From Flexivirga oryzae (GTDB lineage: Bacteria; Actinomycetota; Actinomycetes; Actinomycetales; Dermatophilaceae): a stretch of DNA of 64,000 bases. Both the position numbers and the translations under genes were made by a program. The stretch covers positions 806,001 to 870,000 of the forward strand of contig NZ_JACHVQ010000001.1 of NCBI RefSeq assembly GCF_014190805.1, given 5' to 3'. Below the pieces are notes generated by a model. The model was not told the DNA's origin, ran no database searches, and was given only the letters and a program-made list of their open reading frames with translations. Positions 18,255 through 27,572 of this stretch are shown in pieces. Numbering within the stretch: position 1 is the stretch's first letter; every line of letters begins with the position of its first letter.

Positions 18255-19600
18255 TGGCCATCACGGTGGTGACGGCGATCGGTGCGGCACACGAGGCGCC
18301 CGTCGCCGCGGCTCTCGGTCAGGCAGCCGGTGTGCGGCTGACCCGCCGCTGTGCCGACGTCGCCGATCTGCTGGCCGTGTGCGCCGCGGGTCGCGCGGAC
18401 ATCGCCGTGATGTCACCGGACTTCCCGGGTCTGGACCGCAGCGCCGTCGCCGCAATGCGCCGTTCCGGCACCGGCCTCATCGGTGTCCATCGGCCGGGCG
18501 CGGCGGAGGAGCAGCAGGTCCTCAGCCAGTGGGGCGTGACGGCACAGCTCGCGATCGACGCCACTCCCGCGGAGTTCGGCGCAGCCGCGCTCGCAGTGGC
18601 CGGGAGCGCGCCCGGTGCCGTGCCCGCCGCCGACGGCGACGAGCCGCCGTCCGATGCAGCCGCCGCCTCCCTGGACGACGAGCTCGCGGTGCTGACCGGC
18701 GACGGCTCGCCATACGTTCCGCGCAACCCGTTCCTCGACCCCGGCCCGGACCCGGCAGCCGCGCCCGCCCCCGCACCGGTCGTGGTCGTCTGGGGCCCGG
18801 GCGGTGCCCCCGGACGCACCACGCTGGCGGTCAACCTCGCGGCCGAGTCGGCACGGCTCGGTGTGCCGACCGTCCTGGTCGACGCCGACACCCACGCGGC
18901 CTGCGTCGCCCAGCATCTGGCGCTGCTCGACGAGGCACCCGGGGTCGCGGCGGCGACCCGACTGGCCGACGCCGGCCACCTGGACCTTCGTTCGCTCGCG
19001 GCGGCCGCACCGGAGGTTTCTCCCGGGCTCCGCGTCCTGACTGGGCTGCCGCGCGCCGACCGGTGGCCGGAGATCCGCGACGACGCGCTGACCGCGGTCC
19101 TCGAGCAGTGCCGGCAGCTGGCCCGGCTCGTGGTGGTCGACGTGGCGGCTCCGCTGGAGGACGACGAGGAGCTCAGCTATGACACGGCCGCACCGCGCCG
19201 TAACGCCGCGACACTGGCCGCGCTGGACGTTGCGACCACGGTGCTGGCGGTCGGGTCGGCGGACCCCGTCGGGCTGCAGCGGCTGGTGCGCGGCCTGGAC
19301 GACCTGCGTGCGGTGGTCCCTGAGCCGCCGCTCGTGGTGGCCAACCGGGTGCGGGCGTCGGCGGTCGGAAGTGACCCGGAACACCGGGTCGCCGAGGCAC
19401 TGCAACGGTTCGCCGCGGTGCGCGTGGTGCGCATGATCCCGGACGACCGAGCGGCCTGCGACGGCGCGCTCCTCGCGGGCAAGGTGCTGGCCGAGCATGC
19501 GACCGGTTCGGCGGCGCGCAAGGCGATCGTCGCGCTCGCCACCGAGCTGACCGGGGTCACGGCGACCAGTCGCCGCAGCTGGTTCGCCGGCCGGAAGTGA
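18254..19600 (+). CDS. CpaE-like ParA/MinD-family P-loop ATPase with altered Walker A
   Basis: 448 aa. The N-terminal about 110 residues form a receiver-like alpha/beta region without a clear phospho-Asp. A Pro/Ala linker follows, then a ParA/MinD-like domain from about residue 175. The deviant Walker A is GPGGAPGRTT at residues 181-190, in which Arg188 replaces the essential Lys. Later motifs VLVDADTHAACVAQHL and VVVDVAAPLEDD look normal. The Arg may impair ATP binding. The start ATG overlaps the SAF gene stop (TGATG). CpaE proteins localise pilus machinery; here only the SAF-CpaE pair is present. Confidence 0.78.
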   Translation: MAITVVTAIGAAHEAPVAAALGQAAGVRLTRRCADVADLLAVCAAGRADIAVMSPDFPGLDRSAVAAMRRSGTGLIGVHRPGAAEEQQVLSQWGVTAQLAIDATPAEFGAAALAVAGSAPGAVPAADGDEPPSDAAAASLDDELAVLTGDGSPYVPRNPFLDPGPDPAAAPAPAPVVVVWGPGGAPGRTTLAVNLAAESARLGVPTVLVDADTHAACVAQHLALLDEAPGVAAATRLADAGHLDLRSLAAAAPEVSPGLRVLTGLPRADRWPEIRDDALTAVLEQCRQLARLVVVDVAAPLEDDEELSYDTAAPRRNAATLAALDVATTVLAVGSADPVGLQRLVRGLDDLRAVVPEPPLVVANRVRASAVGSDPEHRVAEALQRFAAVRVVRMIPDDRAACDGALLAGKVLAEHATGSAARKAIVALATELTGVTATSRRSWFAGRK

Positions 19601-21042
19601 GTGCGTGGGAACATGACGTCGTGGCCGACCGACTGAGCGCACTGGACGCGTCCTTCTTCTACCTGCAGGACCGTTCGACGCCGATGCACGTGGGATCGGT
19701 GATGCTGTTCGACCCGCCCGAGGGCGGCTTCGAGTACGAGCACCTCGTCAGCCTGGTGAGCAACCGGATCGCCTTCGTGCCGCGCTACCGGCAGCGGGTG
19801 CGTCAACTGCCGGGCCGGCTGCTCCCGCCGGTGTGGGTCGACGACGAACACTTCGACGTCAGCTACCACGTGCGACGCTCGGCGCTGCCCAAACCCGGCA
19901 CGCCGACCCAGTTGGAGGAGTTCGTCGGCCGGATCCAGGCTCGTCCGCTCGACCTGCAGCGGCCGCTGTGGGAGCTGTACCTCGTCGAGGGCCTGGAGGG
20001 TGGACGCGTCGCGATCGTCACCAAGACGCACATCGCGCTGGTCGACGGCATCCACGCGATCGACATCGGCCAGATCATCGTCGACCCGGACGCGACACGA
20101 GAGCACCCGATCCCGCAGACCTGGCGCGCGCGGCGCCCACCCAGTGGCCTGGAACTCCTGCTCGGCGCCGCAGGGGACGTCGCGCGCAATCCGCTGACGG
20201 CCGCCCACCTGGTGCGCAACGGCGTGCAGGGCACGGTCGGCGAGGTGCACCGGCTGGCCCGGCGCGGCGCGTCCGGTGCCGCATCGGCGGCGGGAGTGCT
20301 CGCGCGGGTGGCCACCCACCCAGCACCGGACAGCCCGCTGAACCGCGCGGTGAGCGTGCACCGCCGGTTCATGATGGTCTCCAGCGCGCTGGACGACTAC
20401 CGGCGGATCCGAGCACAGTGCCCCGAGACGGTCACCGTGCACGACGTGGTGCTCGCGACCATCACCGGCGCGCTGCGCGGGTGGCTGCTGGCCCGCGGCG
20501 AGGTGGTCGCCGCCACCGAGAACGTCCGGGCGCTGGTCCCACTCAGCGTCGAGCCCGAGGGCGTCGCGGCGCAACTCGGCGAAGAGGTGTCACCGATGTT
20601 CGTCGACCTGCCGGTTGGCGAGGCGCGCCCGATGATGCGGCTGCACCAGATCTCCTACGCGACCGCCGCCCAGCTGGACGGGGGCGGCGCGATCGACGCG
20701 ACGTCGATCGCCGGCCTGGCCGGCTTCGCGCCGCCGACCCTGCACTCGCTGGGCGCGAGACTGGGCAACGCCATGTCGCGGCGGGTGTTCAACCTGGTGG
20801 TCACCAACGTGCCCGGGCCGCAACGCGTGCTGTATGCCGGGGACGCGCCGATGGCCGAGACCTACCCGGTGATCCCGTTGCCCAAGGGCCAGACGCTGTC
20901 GATCGGCCTCACGTCGTACAACGGGCGCGTTGACTACGGTCTCAACGCCGACCGCGACGCGATGCCGGACCTGGAGCTGTTCGGGCAGTGCCTGCACGAC
21001 GCGCTCGCCGAACTACTCGACGAAACGGAGACACGGGCATGA
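19597..21042 (+). CDS. WS/DGAT-family O-acyltransferase with altered active-site motif
   Basis: 481 aa from GTG 19597 (overlapping the previous stop), or 473 aa from GTG 19621 (MADRLSALDASFFYLQD), which gives the usual family N-terminus. The N-terminal condensation-like domain and the C-terminal DUF1298 domain (RVFNLVVTNVPGPQRVLYAGDAPMAETYPVIPL) are both present. The catalytic HHxxxDG appears as HIALVDG (His145, Ile146, Asp150, counted from 19597): the first His and the DG remain, the second His is Ile. The family makes wax esters or triacylglycerol from acyl-CoA. It sits where M. tuberculosis has tgs3 (recalled). It is coupled to the downstream gene by ATGA. Confidence 0.83.
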   Translation: MSAWEHDVVADRLSALDASFFYLQDRSTPMHVGSVMLFDPPEGGFEYEHLVSLVSNRIAFVPRYRQRVRQLPGRLLPPVWVDDEHFDVSYHVRRSALPKPGTPTQLEEFVGRIQARPLDLQRPLWELYLVEGLEGGRVAIVTKTHIALVDGIHAIDIGQIIVDPDATREHPIPQTWRARRPPSGLELLLGAAGDVARNPLTAAHLVRNGVQGTVGEVHRLARRGASGAASAAGVLARVATHPAPDSPLNRAVSVHRRFMMVSSALDDYRRIRAQCPETVTVHDVVLATITGALRGWLLARGEVVAATENVRALVPLSVEPEGVAAQLGEEVSPMFVDLPVGEARPMMRLHQISYATAAQLDGGGAIDATSIAGLAGFAPPTLHSLGARLGNAMSRRVFNLVVTNVPGPQRVLYAGDAPMAETYPVIPLPKGQTLSIGLTSYNGRVDYGLNADRDAMPDLELFGQCLHDALAELLDETETRA

Positions 21043-21461
21043 CTCGCCGGATCAGGACCTACCTACCGGTCGACACGGCCGAGTTGCGCGCGCTGGAGCA
21101 GACGCGCGAACTCCCCGCCGGGACCCGGACGGTGTTCGCCGTCACCGACCGGTTGCGGGCGTCGGCTCCCACGGAGGACACCGAGGGACTCGAATACCTC
21201 GCCACCCAGGACGCGGCCACCGAGGCCGCTGCCCGCGGACTGCGGGTGGTGGCGGCGGTCGACCTGGACGACGAGGACCTGACGGATCTGCCGGATGCCG
21301 AATCCGCTTGCGCAGTGCGGATTTCCGGTGCGCTTCCGCAACAGCACATCGCCAGCTTCCATCTGCTGGACCCACCGGGTGAGCGTGACGTGGACGCCGA
21401 CCTCGAGCTGTCCTGGTACGACGCCACCGAGCTGGCGCTGGTGCTGCACACGATCGACTGA
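21039..21461 (+). CDS. DUF6912-like protein of unknown function
   Basis: 140 aa, MTRRIRTYLPVDTAELRALEQTRELPAGTRTVFAVTDRLRA..., ending in DLELSWYDATELALVLHTID. The conserved-looking core EDTEGLEYLATQDAATEA and the final WYD-E segment match my memory of the actinobacterial DUF6912 family. No catalytic motif is apparent. The ATG overlaps the acyltransferase stop (ATGA), so the two are co-translated, suggesting a partner or quality-control role that the sequence does not define. Confidence 0.7.
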   Translation: MTRRIRTYLPVDTAELRALEQTRELPAGTRTVFAVTDRLRASAPTEDTEGLEYLATQDAATEAAARGLRVVAAVDLDDEDLTDLPDAESACAVRISGALPQQHIASFHLLDPPGERDVDADLELSWYDATELALVLHTID

Positions 21462-21487
21462 GGTCGACGAGCGGCCGTGGTCGCGCA

Positions 21488-21505
21488 CCAATTTCAATCA
21501 ATTGG
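21488..21505. promoter_or_regulatory. Inverted repeat upstream of the fused carboxylase gene
   Basis: CCAATT and AATTGG flank a 6-base spacer, 67 bp before the carboxylase ATG. The block is AT-rich against its surroundings, fitting a promoter-proximal operator. No regulator gene is adjacent, so the binding protein is unknown. Confidence 0.35.
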
Positions 21506-21571
21506 GTGGGGGACTGTGGAGTAACCCGCCAAAGATGGCAAAGTCGCACTGTGCAATCCGTCCCCCGAACC

Positions 21572-24500
21572 ATGAACCGCATCGCCATCGTCAACCGTGG
21601 AGAGGCCGCGATGCGCCTCGTCCACGCGGTGCGAGACGTCAACGCCCGGCGTGCCCTCGCAGGAGACGCGCAACAACTGCGGACCATCGCGCTCCACACC
21701 GACGTGGATGCCGACGCCGCCTTCGTCCGTGAGGCCGACGAGGCACACCTGCTGGGTGCCGCCGCAGACCGTCCCTACCTCGACCTGGCGGCGCTGGAGC
21801 GCGCGCTCACCGAGACCCGCGCCGACGCATGCTGGGTCGGCTGGGGATTCGTCGCGGAGGATCCGGCGTTCGCCGAGTTGTGCGAGTCGCTGGGGGTCGT
21901 CTTCATCGGTCCGTCGGCGGAGGCGATGCGCCGCCTGGGCGACAAGATCGGCTCCAAGCTGATCGCCGAAGAGGTCGGCGTGCCGGTCGCCCCGTGGAGC
22001 CGCGGCGGGGTCGACACCCTGCAGGACGCCCTCGACGCCGCCGAACGCATCGGCTACCCGCTGATGCTCAAGGCCACGGCGGGTGGCGGCGGGCGCGGCA
22101 TACGCAAGGTCTCCGGCCCCGGCGACCTCGAGGACGCCTACCAGCGCACCCGCGACGAGGCCGAGCGGGCCTTCGGGTCCGGGGTGGTCTTCCTGGAGAA
22201 GCTCGTCACCGGTGCGCGCCACGTCGAGGTCCAGGTCATCGCCGACGGCCAGGGCACCGCCTGGGCGGTCGGGGTGCGTGACTGCTCGGTGCAACGCCGC
22301 AACCAGAAGATCATCGAGGAGTCCGCCTCGCCACTGCTGGACGAGCAGCAGACCGGTGAGCTGAAGGCGAGCGCCGAACGCCTGGCGCTCGCCGTCGACT
22401 ACCGCGGCGCCGGCACGGTCGAGTTCCTCTACCACCCGGGCGAACGCACCTTCGCCTTCCTGGAGGTCAACACCCGTCTGCAGGTCGAGCACCCGATCAC
22501 CGAAACCGTCACGGGGCTGGACCTGGTCGCGCTGCAGTTGCAGGTCGCCGCCGGGCAGCCGCTCGCGGGGGAGCGTCCGGCCGAGCGCGGCCACGCCGTC
22601 GAGGCCCGGTTGAACGCCGAGGACCCGGACCGCGACTTCGCACCCGCCCCCGGCCGGATCAGCCGGTTGGAGCTGCCCGCCGGGCCCGGCATACGCGTCG
22701 ACACCGGCGTGTCCGAGGGCGACACCATCCCGGCCGACTTCGACTCGATGATCGCCAAGATCATCGCCCACGGCGCCGACCGGGACGAGGCGCTCGCGCG
22801 ACTGCGCCGGGCGATGGACGAGACCACGGTCATCATCGACGGCGGCGTCAGCAACAAGAGCTTCGTGCTCGAGCTGCTCGCCCAGCCCGAGATCACCCGC
22901 GGCGAGCCCGAGTGGGCGGACACCGGCTGGATCGACCGGATGCGTTCCGCGGGCCGGCTGGCCGACCACCCGAACGCCGGCGTCGCACTCGTCGCCGCCG
23001 CCATCGAGGGGTATGCCGAGAGCGAGCGCGCCGAGATCGCCGGGTTCCTCGACACGGCATACGGCGGCCGCCCGCAGGTGCACCACGACCCCGACAGCAC
23101 CACGGAGCTGAAACTGCGCGGCGAGACGTTCGCCGTGACCGTTCGCCGGGTCAGCCCGGCCGGTTACCGGGTGACCGTGACGAGCGGTGCCACGACCCGC
23201 ACGGTGGGCGCGTCGCTGCACCGGTTGGACGACGTGCACAGCCGGCTCGTGGTCGACGGCGAGGCGTTCCGCGTGGTGAGCGCGTCGCACGGCCCGAGCC
23301 AGCTGATCGAGGTCAACGGCGTCACCCATCGCATCAGCCGCGACGAGGGCGGCGTGATGCGCGCACCCGCGCCGGCGCTGGTCGTCGCGACTCCGGTGGC
23401 CGTCGGCGACGAGGTTGCGGCCGGCGAGCCCGTGCTGGTGCTGGAGTCGATGAAGATGGAGACGGTGCTGCCGGCTCCGTTCAGCGGCCGCATCAAGGAG
23501 TTGCTCGTCCACGCCGGCACCCAGGTCGAGACCGGTGCCGCACTGGTCCGGTTGGAGCCCACCGGGGAAGAGGAAGAAGCCGCCGTCGAGGTCGCCGAGA
23601 GCGACCTCGGGCTGCCGACCGACGGACGCGTGCGCACCCGGGCCGAGCGCGACGCCGCCGCGATGAGCACGCTGCGCTCCGCGCTGATGGGGTATGACGT
23701 CAGCGCCCCTGACCGGCTCGCCACGCTGCACGCCTACCTGGACGAGCGGGACACCTCGGCCCCGCCGAGCGCCGACGAGCTCGCGCTGCTGGACATGTTC
23801 GCCGACTTCGCCGAACTCAGCCGCAACCGCCCGGCTCTCGAGGAGAACCACGCCGAGCTGCGGGTGCACAGCTCCCGCGAGCACTTCCGGACCTATCTGC
23901 GCACGTTGGATCTCGAGCGCGGTGACCTGCCCGAGTCGTTCCGGTGCAGGTTGTTGCGCGTGCTGCGGCACTACGGCATCGAAGCCCTGGACCGCACGCC
24001 GCAGCTGGAGGAGGCGTTGTTCCGGATCTTCCTGGCCCAGCAGGAGGTCGGCGACGTCGACGTCGCGGTCCAGCTGCTGCGGAGCTGGCTGTCGGTGCCG
24101 GCACCGACCGACACCTCGGAGGCACGTGCGCTGCTGGAACGAGTGGTGCGTGCGACGCAGCGCCGGTTCTCCGTGGTCGGCGACGTCGCCCGGTCGGTGC
24201 GGTTCGGCTGGTTCGACCAGCCGATCGTCGACGAGGAGCGGTCCAGTGTGCTCGGCGGGGTGGCCGATGAGATCCAGGCCCTGACCGACCCCGATGCCCC
24301 GGACCGTGACGCCCGGATCGGGGCGCTGACCGCCATACCGGAGCAGTTGGTGGGGTTCCTGCGTGACCGGCTCTACGCGCAGCCGAGCACCATCGAGAGC
24401 GCCTACGAGCCGATGCTCGAGGTGCTGATCCGTCGGCACTACCTGGAGTACCAGCTGCGCGACCTGCGGACCGCGCAGGGCGCCGGGCGACCCGCGGCGC

Positions 24501-27058
24501 GCGCCGAGTACCAGTCCGACACCCACGGCCAGACCCGGGTCGTGACGACCGTCGGCGACATCGGCCAGCTGCGCGACGGCTCGTTGTCGGCGGAGATCAG
24601 CGAACTGCTGACGACCGACCACGACAACGTCGTGGAGATCTATCTGCGCTGGCCGGACCTGCCGGAGCAGCCGGAGGCCGTCCGCGACGCGTTGCTCGAC
24701 CTGTTGCCGCAGCACCCGTTCGCGCCGACCCCGCGCCGGGTGTCGTTCGCCGTGTGCCCGCCCGCACCACGGGCCGTCGACTACTTCACGTTCCGCCCGG
24801 CCGACGACGGCAGCTGGCGCGAGGACGACGTCGTGCGCGGGATGCACCCGATGGTCGGCCGCCGGCTGAACCTCTGGCGCCTGCGCGAGTTCGACGTCAC
24901 CCGGCTGGAAGCACCCGAGGACGTGCTGCTGCTCGACTGTGTCGCCCGCAGCAACCCCTCGGACCGGCGGCTGGTCGCCCTGGCACAGGTCCGGCAGCTC
25001 GCCGTCGTCCGCGACGATGCGGGCAAGGTCGTCGCCCTGCCGCACGCCGAGCGTGCCGTCGAGAACTGTCTCGAGGCGATCCGGCGGGTGCGTGCCTCCC
25101 ACGGGCGCGGCCGGTCGCCGCTGGACGTCAACCACGTGTGGGTGACGGTCTGGCCGCCGGTCGAGGCCGACATCGCGCACCTGGCGGCGTTGCAGTCCAA
25201 GATCACCCCGCTGACCGAGGGTGCCGGCATCGAAGAGGTGCTCGCACAGGGCCGGGTCGAGGACGCGGACGGCAACCCGGTCCCGATCGCGATCCGCTTC
25301 CACGCCACACCCGGTGCGGGTGTGTCCGCCGATGTCATCGAGCCGCCCACCGAGCCGCTGGCACCGCTGGACGACTACGCCGCCAAGGTGCTGCGCGCCC
25401 GTCGCCGCGGGCTGGTCTACCCCTACGAACTGGAGCCGTCGCTCGCCGGGAGCGGGTCGTTCGTCGAATACGACTTCGACGACGGCAACAACCTGGTGCC
25501 GGTCGACCGGCCGCGGGGGCAGAACACCGCGGGCATCGTCGTCGGCGTCGTCAGCACACCGACCGAGCTCTACCCCGAAGGGGTCACCCGCGTGGTGCTC
25601 GCCGGCGACCCGATCAAGTCGCTGGGCGCGCTCGCCGAGCCGGAGTGCAGCCGGGTGGTGGCAGCGCTCGACCTCGCCCGGCGAATGCAGGTGCCGGTCG
25701 AGTGGTTCGCGGTCTCCGCCGGTGCGCGCGTCTCCATGCGCAGCGGCAGCGAGAACCTCGACTGGGTCGCCGTCGGCCTCAAACGCATCGTGGAGTTCAC
25801 CCAGGCGGGCGGTGAGATCAACATCGTCGTCGCGGGCATCAACGTCGGTGGCCAGCCCTACTGGAACGCCGAGGCCACGATGCTCATGCACACCAAGGGC
25901 ATCCTGGTCATGACACCGGACAGTGCGATGGTGCTGACCGGCAAGCAGACGCTCGACTTCGCGGGCAGTGTGTCGGCCGAGGACAACTTCGGCATCGGCG
26001 GTTACGACCGGGTGATGGGCCCGAACGGCCAGGCCCAGTACTGGGTGCCCGACCTCGCGGCCGCGCTGAGTCTGTTGATGCACCACTACGAGCACACGTA
26101 TGTCGTGCCGGGGGAGTCGGGGCCGCGCCGCTCGCACACCTCGGACCCGGTCGACCGGGACATCTCGACGAGTCCGCACGAGGGTGACTTCGACACCGTC
26201 GGCGACATCTTCTCCCGCGAACTCAACCCGGACCGCAAGCGCGCGTTCGACATACGCAGCGTGATGCGTGCGGTGGCCGACCAGGATCACTCGATGCTCG
26301 AGCGCTGGGCGGGTATGGCGGATGCGGAGACCGCGGTCACCGTCGACACACGCATCGGTGGGTTCCCGGTGACGCTGATCGGCATCGAGTCCAAACCCGT
26401 TGCCCGCCAAGGGTTCCCACCCACCGATGGCCCGGATACCTACACCGCGGGCACGCTCTTCCCGCGCTCGTCGAAGAAGGTCGCGCGGGCGATCAACGCG
26501 GCGTCCGGCAACCGCCCGGTCGTGGTGCTGGCCAACCTGTCCGGCTTCGACGGCTCACCGGAGTCGATGCGCAACCTGCAGCTGGAGTACGGCGCCGAGA
26601 TCGGCCGGGCCATCGTCAACTTCGAGGGCCCGATCGTCTTCTGCGTCATCTCCCGCTACCACGGCGGCGCCTTCGTGGTCTTCTCCAAGCGGCTCAACCC
26701 GCAGATGACCGTGCTCGCCGTCGACGGCTCGTTCGCGTCGGTGCTGGGTGGTGCGCCGGCGGCCGCGGTGGTGTTCTCCTCCGAGGTCGCCAAGCGTGCC
26801 GCCGCGGACCCGGCGCTGGCGGAGTTGCAGCAGCGCATCGACGGTGCGCACGGTGCCGAACGCGCAGCGCTGGCGGTCGAACTCGCCGAGCTCCAGGCGA
26901 ACCTGCGGTCCGCCAAGATCGCCGAGGTCGCCGCGGAGTTCGACTCCGTGCACGACATCCACCGTGCGGTGCAGGTCGGTTCGGTCGACGAGGTGGTCGC
27001 GGCCTCGGAGCTACGCCCGAAGATCGTGGCGTCGCTCGCGCGTGCCCTCGCCGGCTGA
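21572..27058 (+). CDS. Giant fused acyl-CoA carboxylase (BC-BCCP-CT in one chain)
   Basis: 1828 aa. ATG 21572 opens directly with the biotin carboxylase N-terminus (MNRIAIVNRGEAAMRLVHAV). Domains in order are: biotin carboxylase with ATP-grasp (about 1-480; GGGGRGIRKV, EVNTRLQVEHPITE), the biotinyl domain with ESMKMET and biotin Lys628, a central region without known motifs (about 700-1250; contains DYFTFRPADDGSWRED), then a carboxyltransferase of the Carboxyl_trans type (about 1250-1820; FAGSVSAEDNFGIGGYDRVMGPNGQAQYW). It carboxylates an acyl-CoA, but the substrate cannot be read. Most actinobacteria use separate AccA/AccD subunits; this layout recalls eukaryotic ACC. No ribosome-binding site is evident. 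Confidence 0.88.
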   Translation: MNRIAIVNRGEAAMRLVHAVRDVNARRALAGDAQQLRTIALHTDVDADAAFVREADEAHLLGAAADRPYLDLAALERALTETRADACWVGWGFVAEDPAFAELCESLGVVFIGPSAEAMRRLGDKIGSKLIAEEVGVPVAPWSRGGVDTLQDALDAAERIGYPLMLKATAGGGGRGIRKVSGPGDLEDAYQRTRDEAERAFGSGVVFLEKLVTGARHVEVQVIADGQGTAWAVGVRDCSVQRRNQKIIEESASPLLDEQQTGELKASAERLALAVDYRGAGTVEFLYHPGERTFAFLEVNTRLQVEHPITETVTGLDLVALQLQVAAGQPLAGERPAERGHAVEARLNAEDPDRDFAPAPGRISRLELPAGPGIRVDTGVSEGDTIPADFDSMIAKIIAHGADRDEALARLRRAMDETTVIIDGGVSNKSFVLELLAQPEITRGEPEWADTGWIDRMRSAGRLADHPNAGVALVAAAIEGYAESERAEIAGFLDTAYGGRPQVHHDPDSTTELKLRGETFAVTVRRVSPAGYRVTVTSGATTRTVGASLHRLDDVHSRLVVDGEAFRVVSASHGPSQLIEVNGVTHRISRDEGGVMRAPAPALVVATPVAVGDEVAAGEPVLVLESMKMETVLPAPFSGRIKELLVHAGTQVETGAALVRLEPTGEEEEAAVEVAESDLGLPTDGRVRTRAERDAAAMSTLRSALMGYDVSAPDRLATLHAYLDERDTSAPPSADELALLDMFADFAELSRNRPALEENHAELRVHSSREHFRTYLRTLDLERGDLPESFRCRLLRVLRHYGIEALDRTPQLEEALFRIFLAQQEVGDVDVAVQLLRSWLSVPAPTDTSEARALLERVVRATQRRFSVVGDVARSVRFGWFDQPIVDEERSSVLGGVADEIQALTDPDAPDRDARIGALTAIPEQLVGFLRDRLYAQPSTIESAYEPMLEVLIRRHYLEYQLRDLRTAQGAGRPAARAEYQSDTHGQTRVVTTVGDIGQLRDGSLSAEISELLTTDHDNVVEIYLRWPDLPEQPEAVRDALLDLLPQHPFAPTPRRVSFAVCPPAPRAVDYFTFRPADDGSWREDDVVRGMHPMVGRRLNLWRLREFDVTRLEAPEDVLLLDCVARSNPSDRRLVALAQVRQLAVVRDDAGKVVALPHAERAVENCLEAIRRVRASHGRGRSPLDVNHVWVTVWPPVEADIAHLAALQSKITPLTEGAGIEEVLAQGRVEDADGNPVPIAIRFHATPGAGVSADVIEPPTEPLAPLDDYAAKVLRARRRGLVYPYELEPSLAGSGSFVEYDFDDGNNLVPVDRPRGQNTAGIVVGVVSTPTELYPEGVTRVVLAGDPIKSLGALAEPECSRVVAALDLARRMQVPVEWFAVSAGARVSMRSGSENLDWVAVGLKRIVEFTQAGGEINIVVAGINVGGQPYWNAEATMLMHTKGILVMTPDSAMVLTGKQTLDFAGSVSAEDNFGIGGYDRVMGPNGQAQYWVPDLAAALSLLMHHYEHTYVVPGESGPRRSHTSDPVDRDISTSPHEGDFDTVGDIFSRELNPDRKRAFDIRSVMRAVADQDHSMLERWAGMADAETAVTVDTRIGGFPVTLIGIESKPVARQGFPPTDGPDTYTAGTLFPRSSKKVARAINAASGNRPVVVLANLSGFDGSPESMRNLQLEYGAEIGRAIVNFEGPIVFCVISRYHGGAFVVFSKRLNPQMTVLAVDGSFASVLGGAPAAAVVFSSEVAKRAAADPALAELQQRIDGAHGAERAALAVELAELQANLRSAKIAEVAAEFDSVHDIHRAVQVGSVDEVVAASELRPKIVASLARALAG

Positions 27059-27070
27059 GCAGGTGGTGGG

Positions 27071-27562
27071 TCAGCCGGCGAGGTACTTCTGACCGGTCTC
27101 GGCCTCGATCCGCACACCGCTGGAAATGCCTGGGGCTGCGGCGGATTCGATCTTGCCGCCGAAGAGCGGGATGTTGGCGCGCAGGTCGCCCTGCACGTTC
27201 ATCCCGGTGGTGTCACCGTTCGCAGTCAACTCGATGGTGCCGGTGTAACGGATCGGCAGGCCGCTGATCGACACGTCGAGGTCGGCGGTACACGAGCCGT
27301 CCTCGGCCGGCTCGCCCCACCGCTGGGTCTCGATGATCTGCAAGGTTTTTCCGACCAGGCGCGCAACGTTGTCGGGGAAGCCGTCGGTCGACATCTCCCG
27401 CTCGGTCTTCACGACGTGTCCCGATGGCTGCTCCTCCACCGACGCCGAGTAGGTCAGGGCAGCCGCCGCCGCGCACTTGGCCTCCTGGAACTTCGGGTCG
27501 AGCACCATCTGCAGCACCCGGTCCGCCGGAGCGTCGTACGTCCACTTCTCCTGGATCTTCAT
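27071..27562 (-). CDS. DUF2505 family protein (SRPBCC-like fold)
   Basis: 163 aa, MKIQEKWTYDAPADRVLQMVLDPKFQEAKCAAAAALTYSASVEE... to the C-terminal ETGQKYLAG. The pattern of an N-terminal strand, an APADRVLQMVLDPKFQ helix and a string of amphipathic strands matches the DUF2505/START-like hydrophobic-pocket family common in actinobacteria. The ligand is unknown. It is convergent with the carboxylase gene, the stops being 12 nt apart, with no terminator visible between them. Confidence 0.8.
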   Translation of the reverse strand: MKIQEKWTYDAPADRVLQMVLDPKFQEAKCAAAAALTYSASVEEQPSGHVVKTEREMSTDGFPDNVARLVGKTLQIIETQRWGEPAEDGSCTADLDVSISGLPIRYTGTIELTANGDTTGMNVQGDLRANIPLFGGKIESAAAPGISSGVRIEAETGQKYLAG

Positions 27563-27572
27563 GGGCAGGAGA

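Noticed and set aside
21494..26410. A 1638-codon open frame antisense to the fused carboxylase
   Set aside because: Codon-bias shadow typical of high-GC DNA; Arg/His/Val/Gly-rich with no domain, while the plus strand encodes a clear carboxylase.
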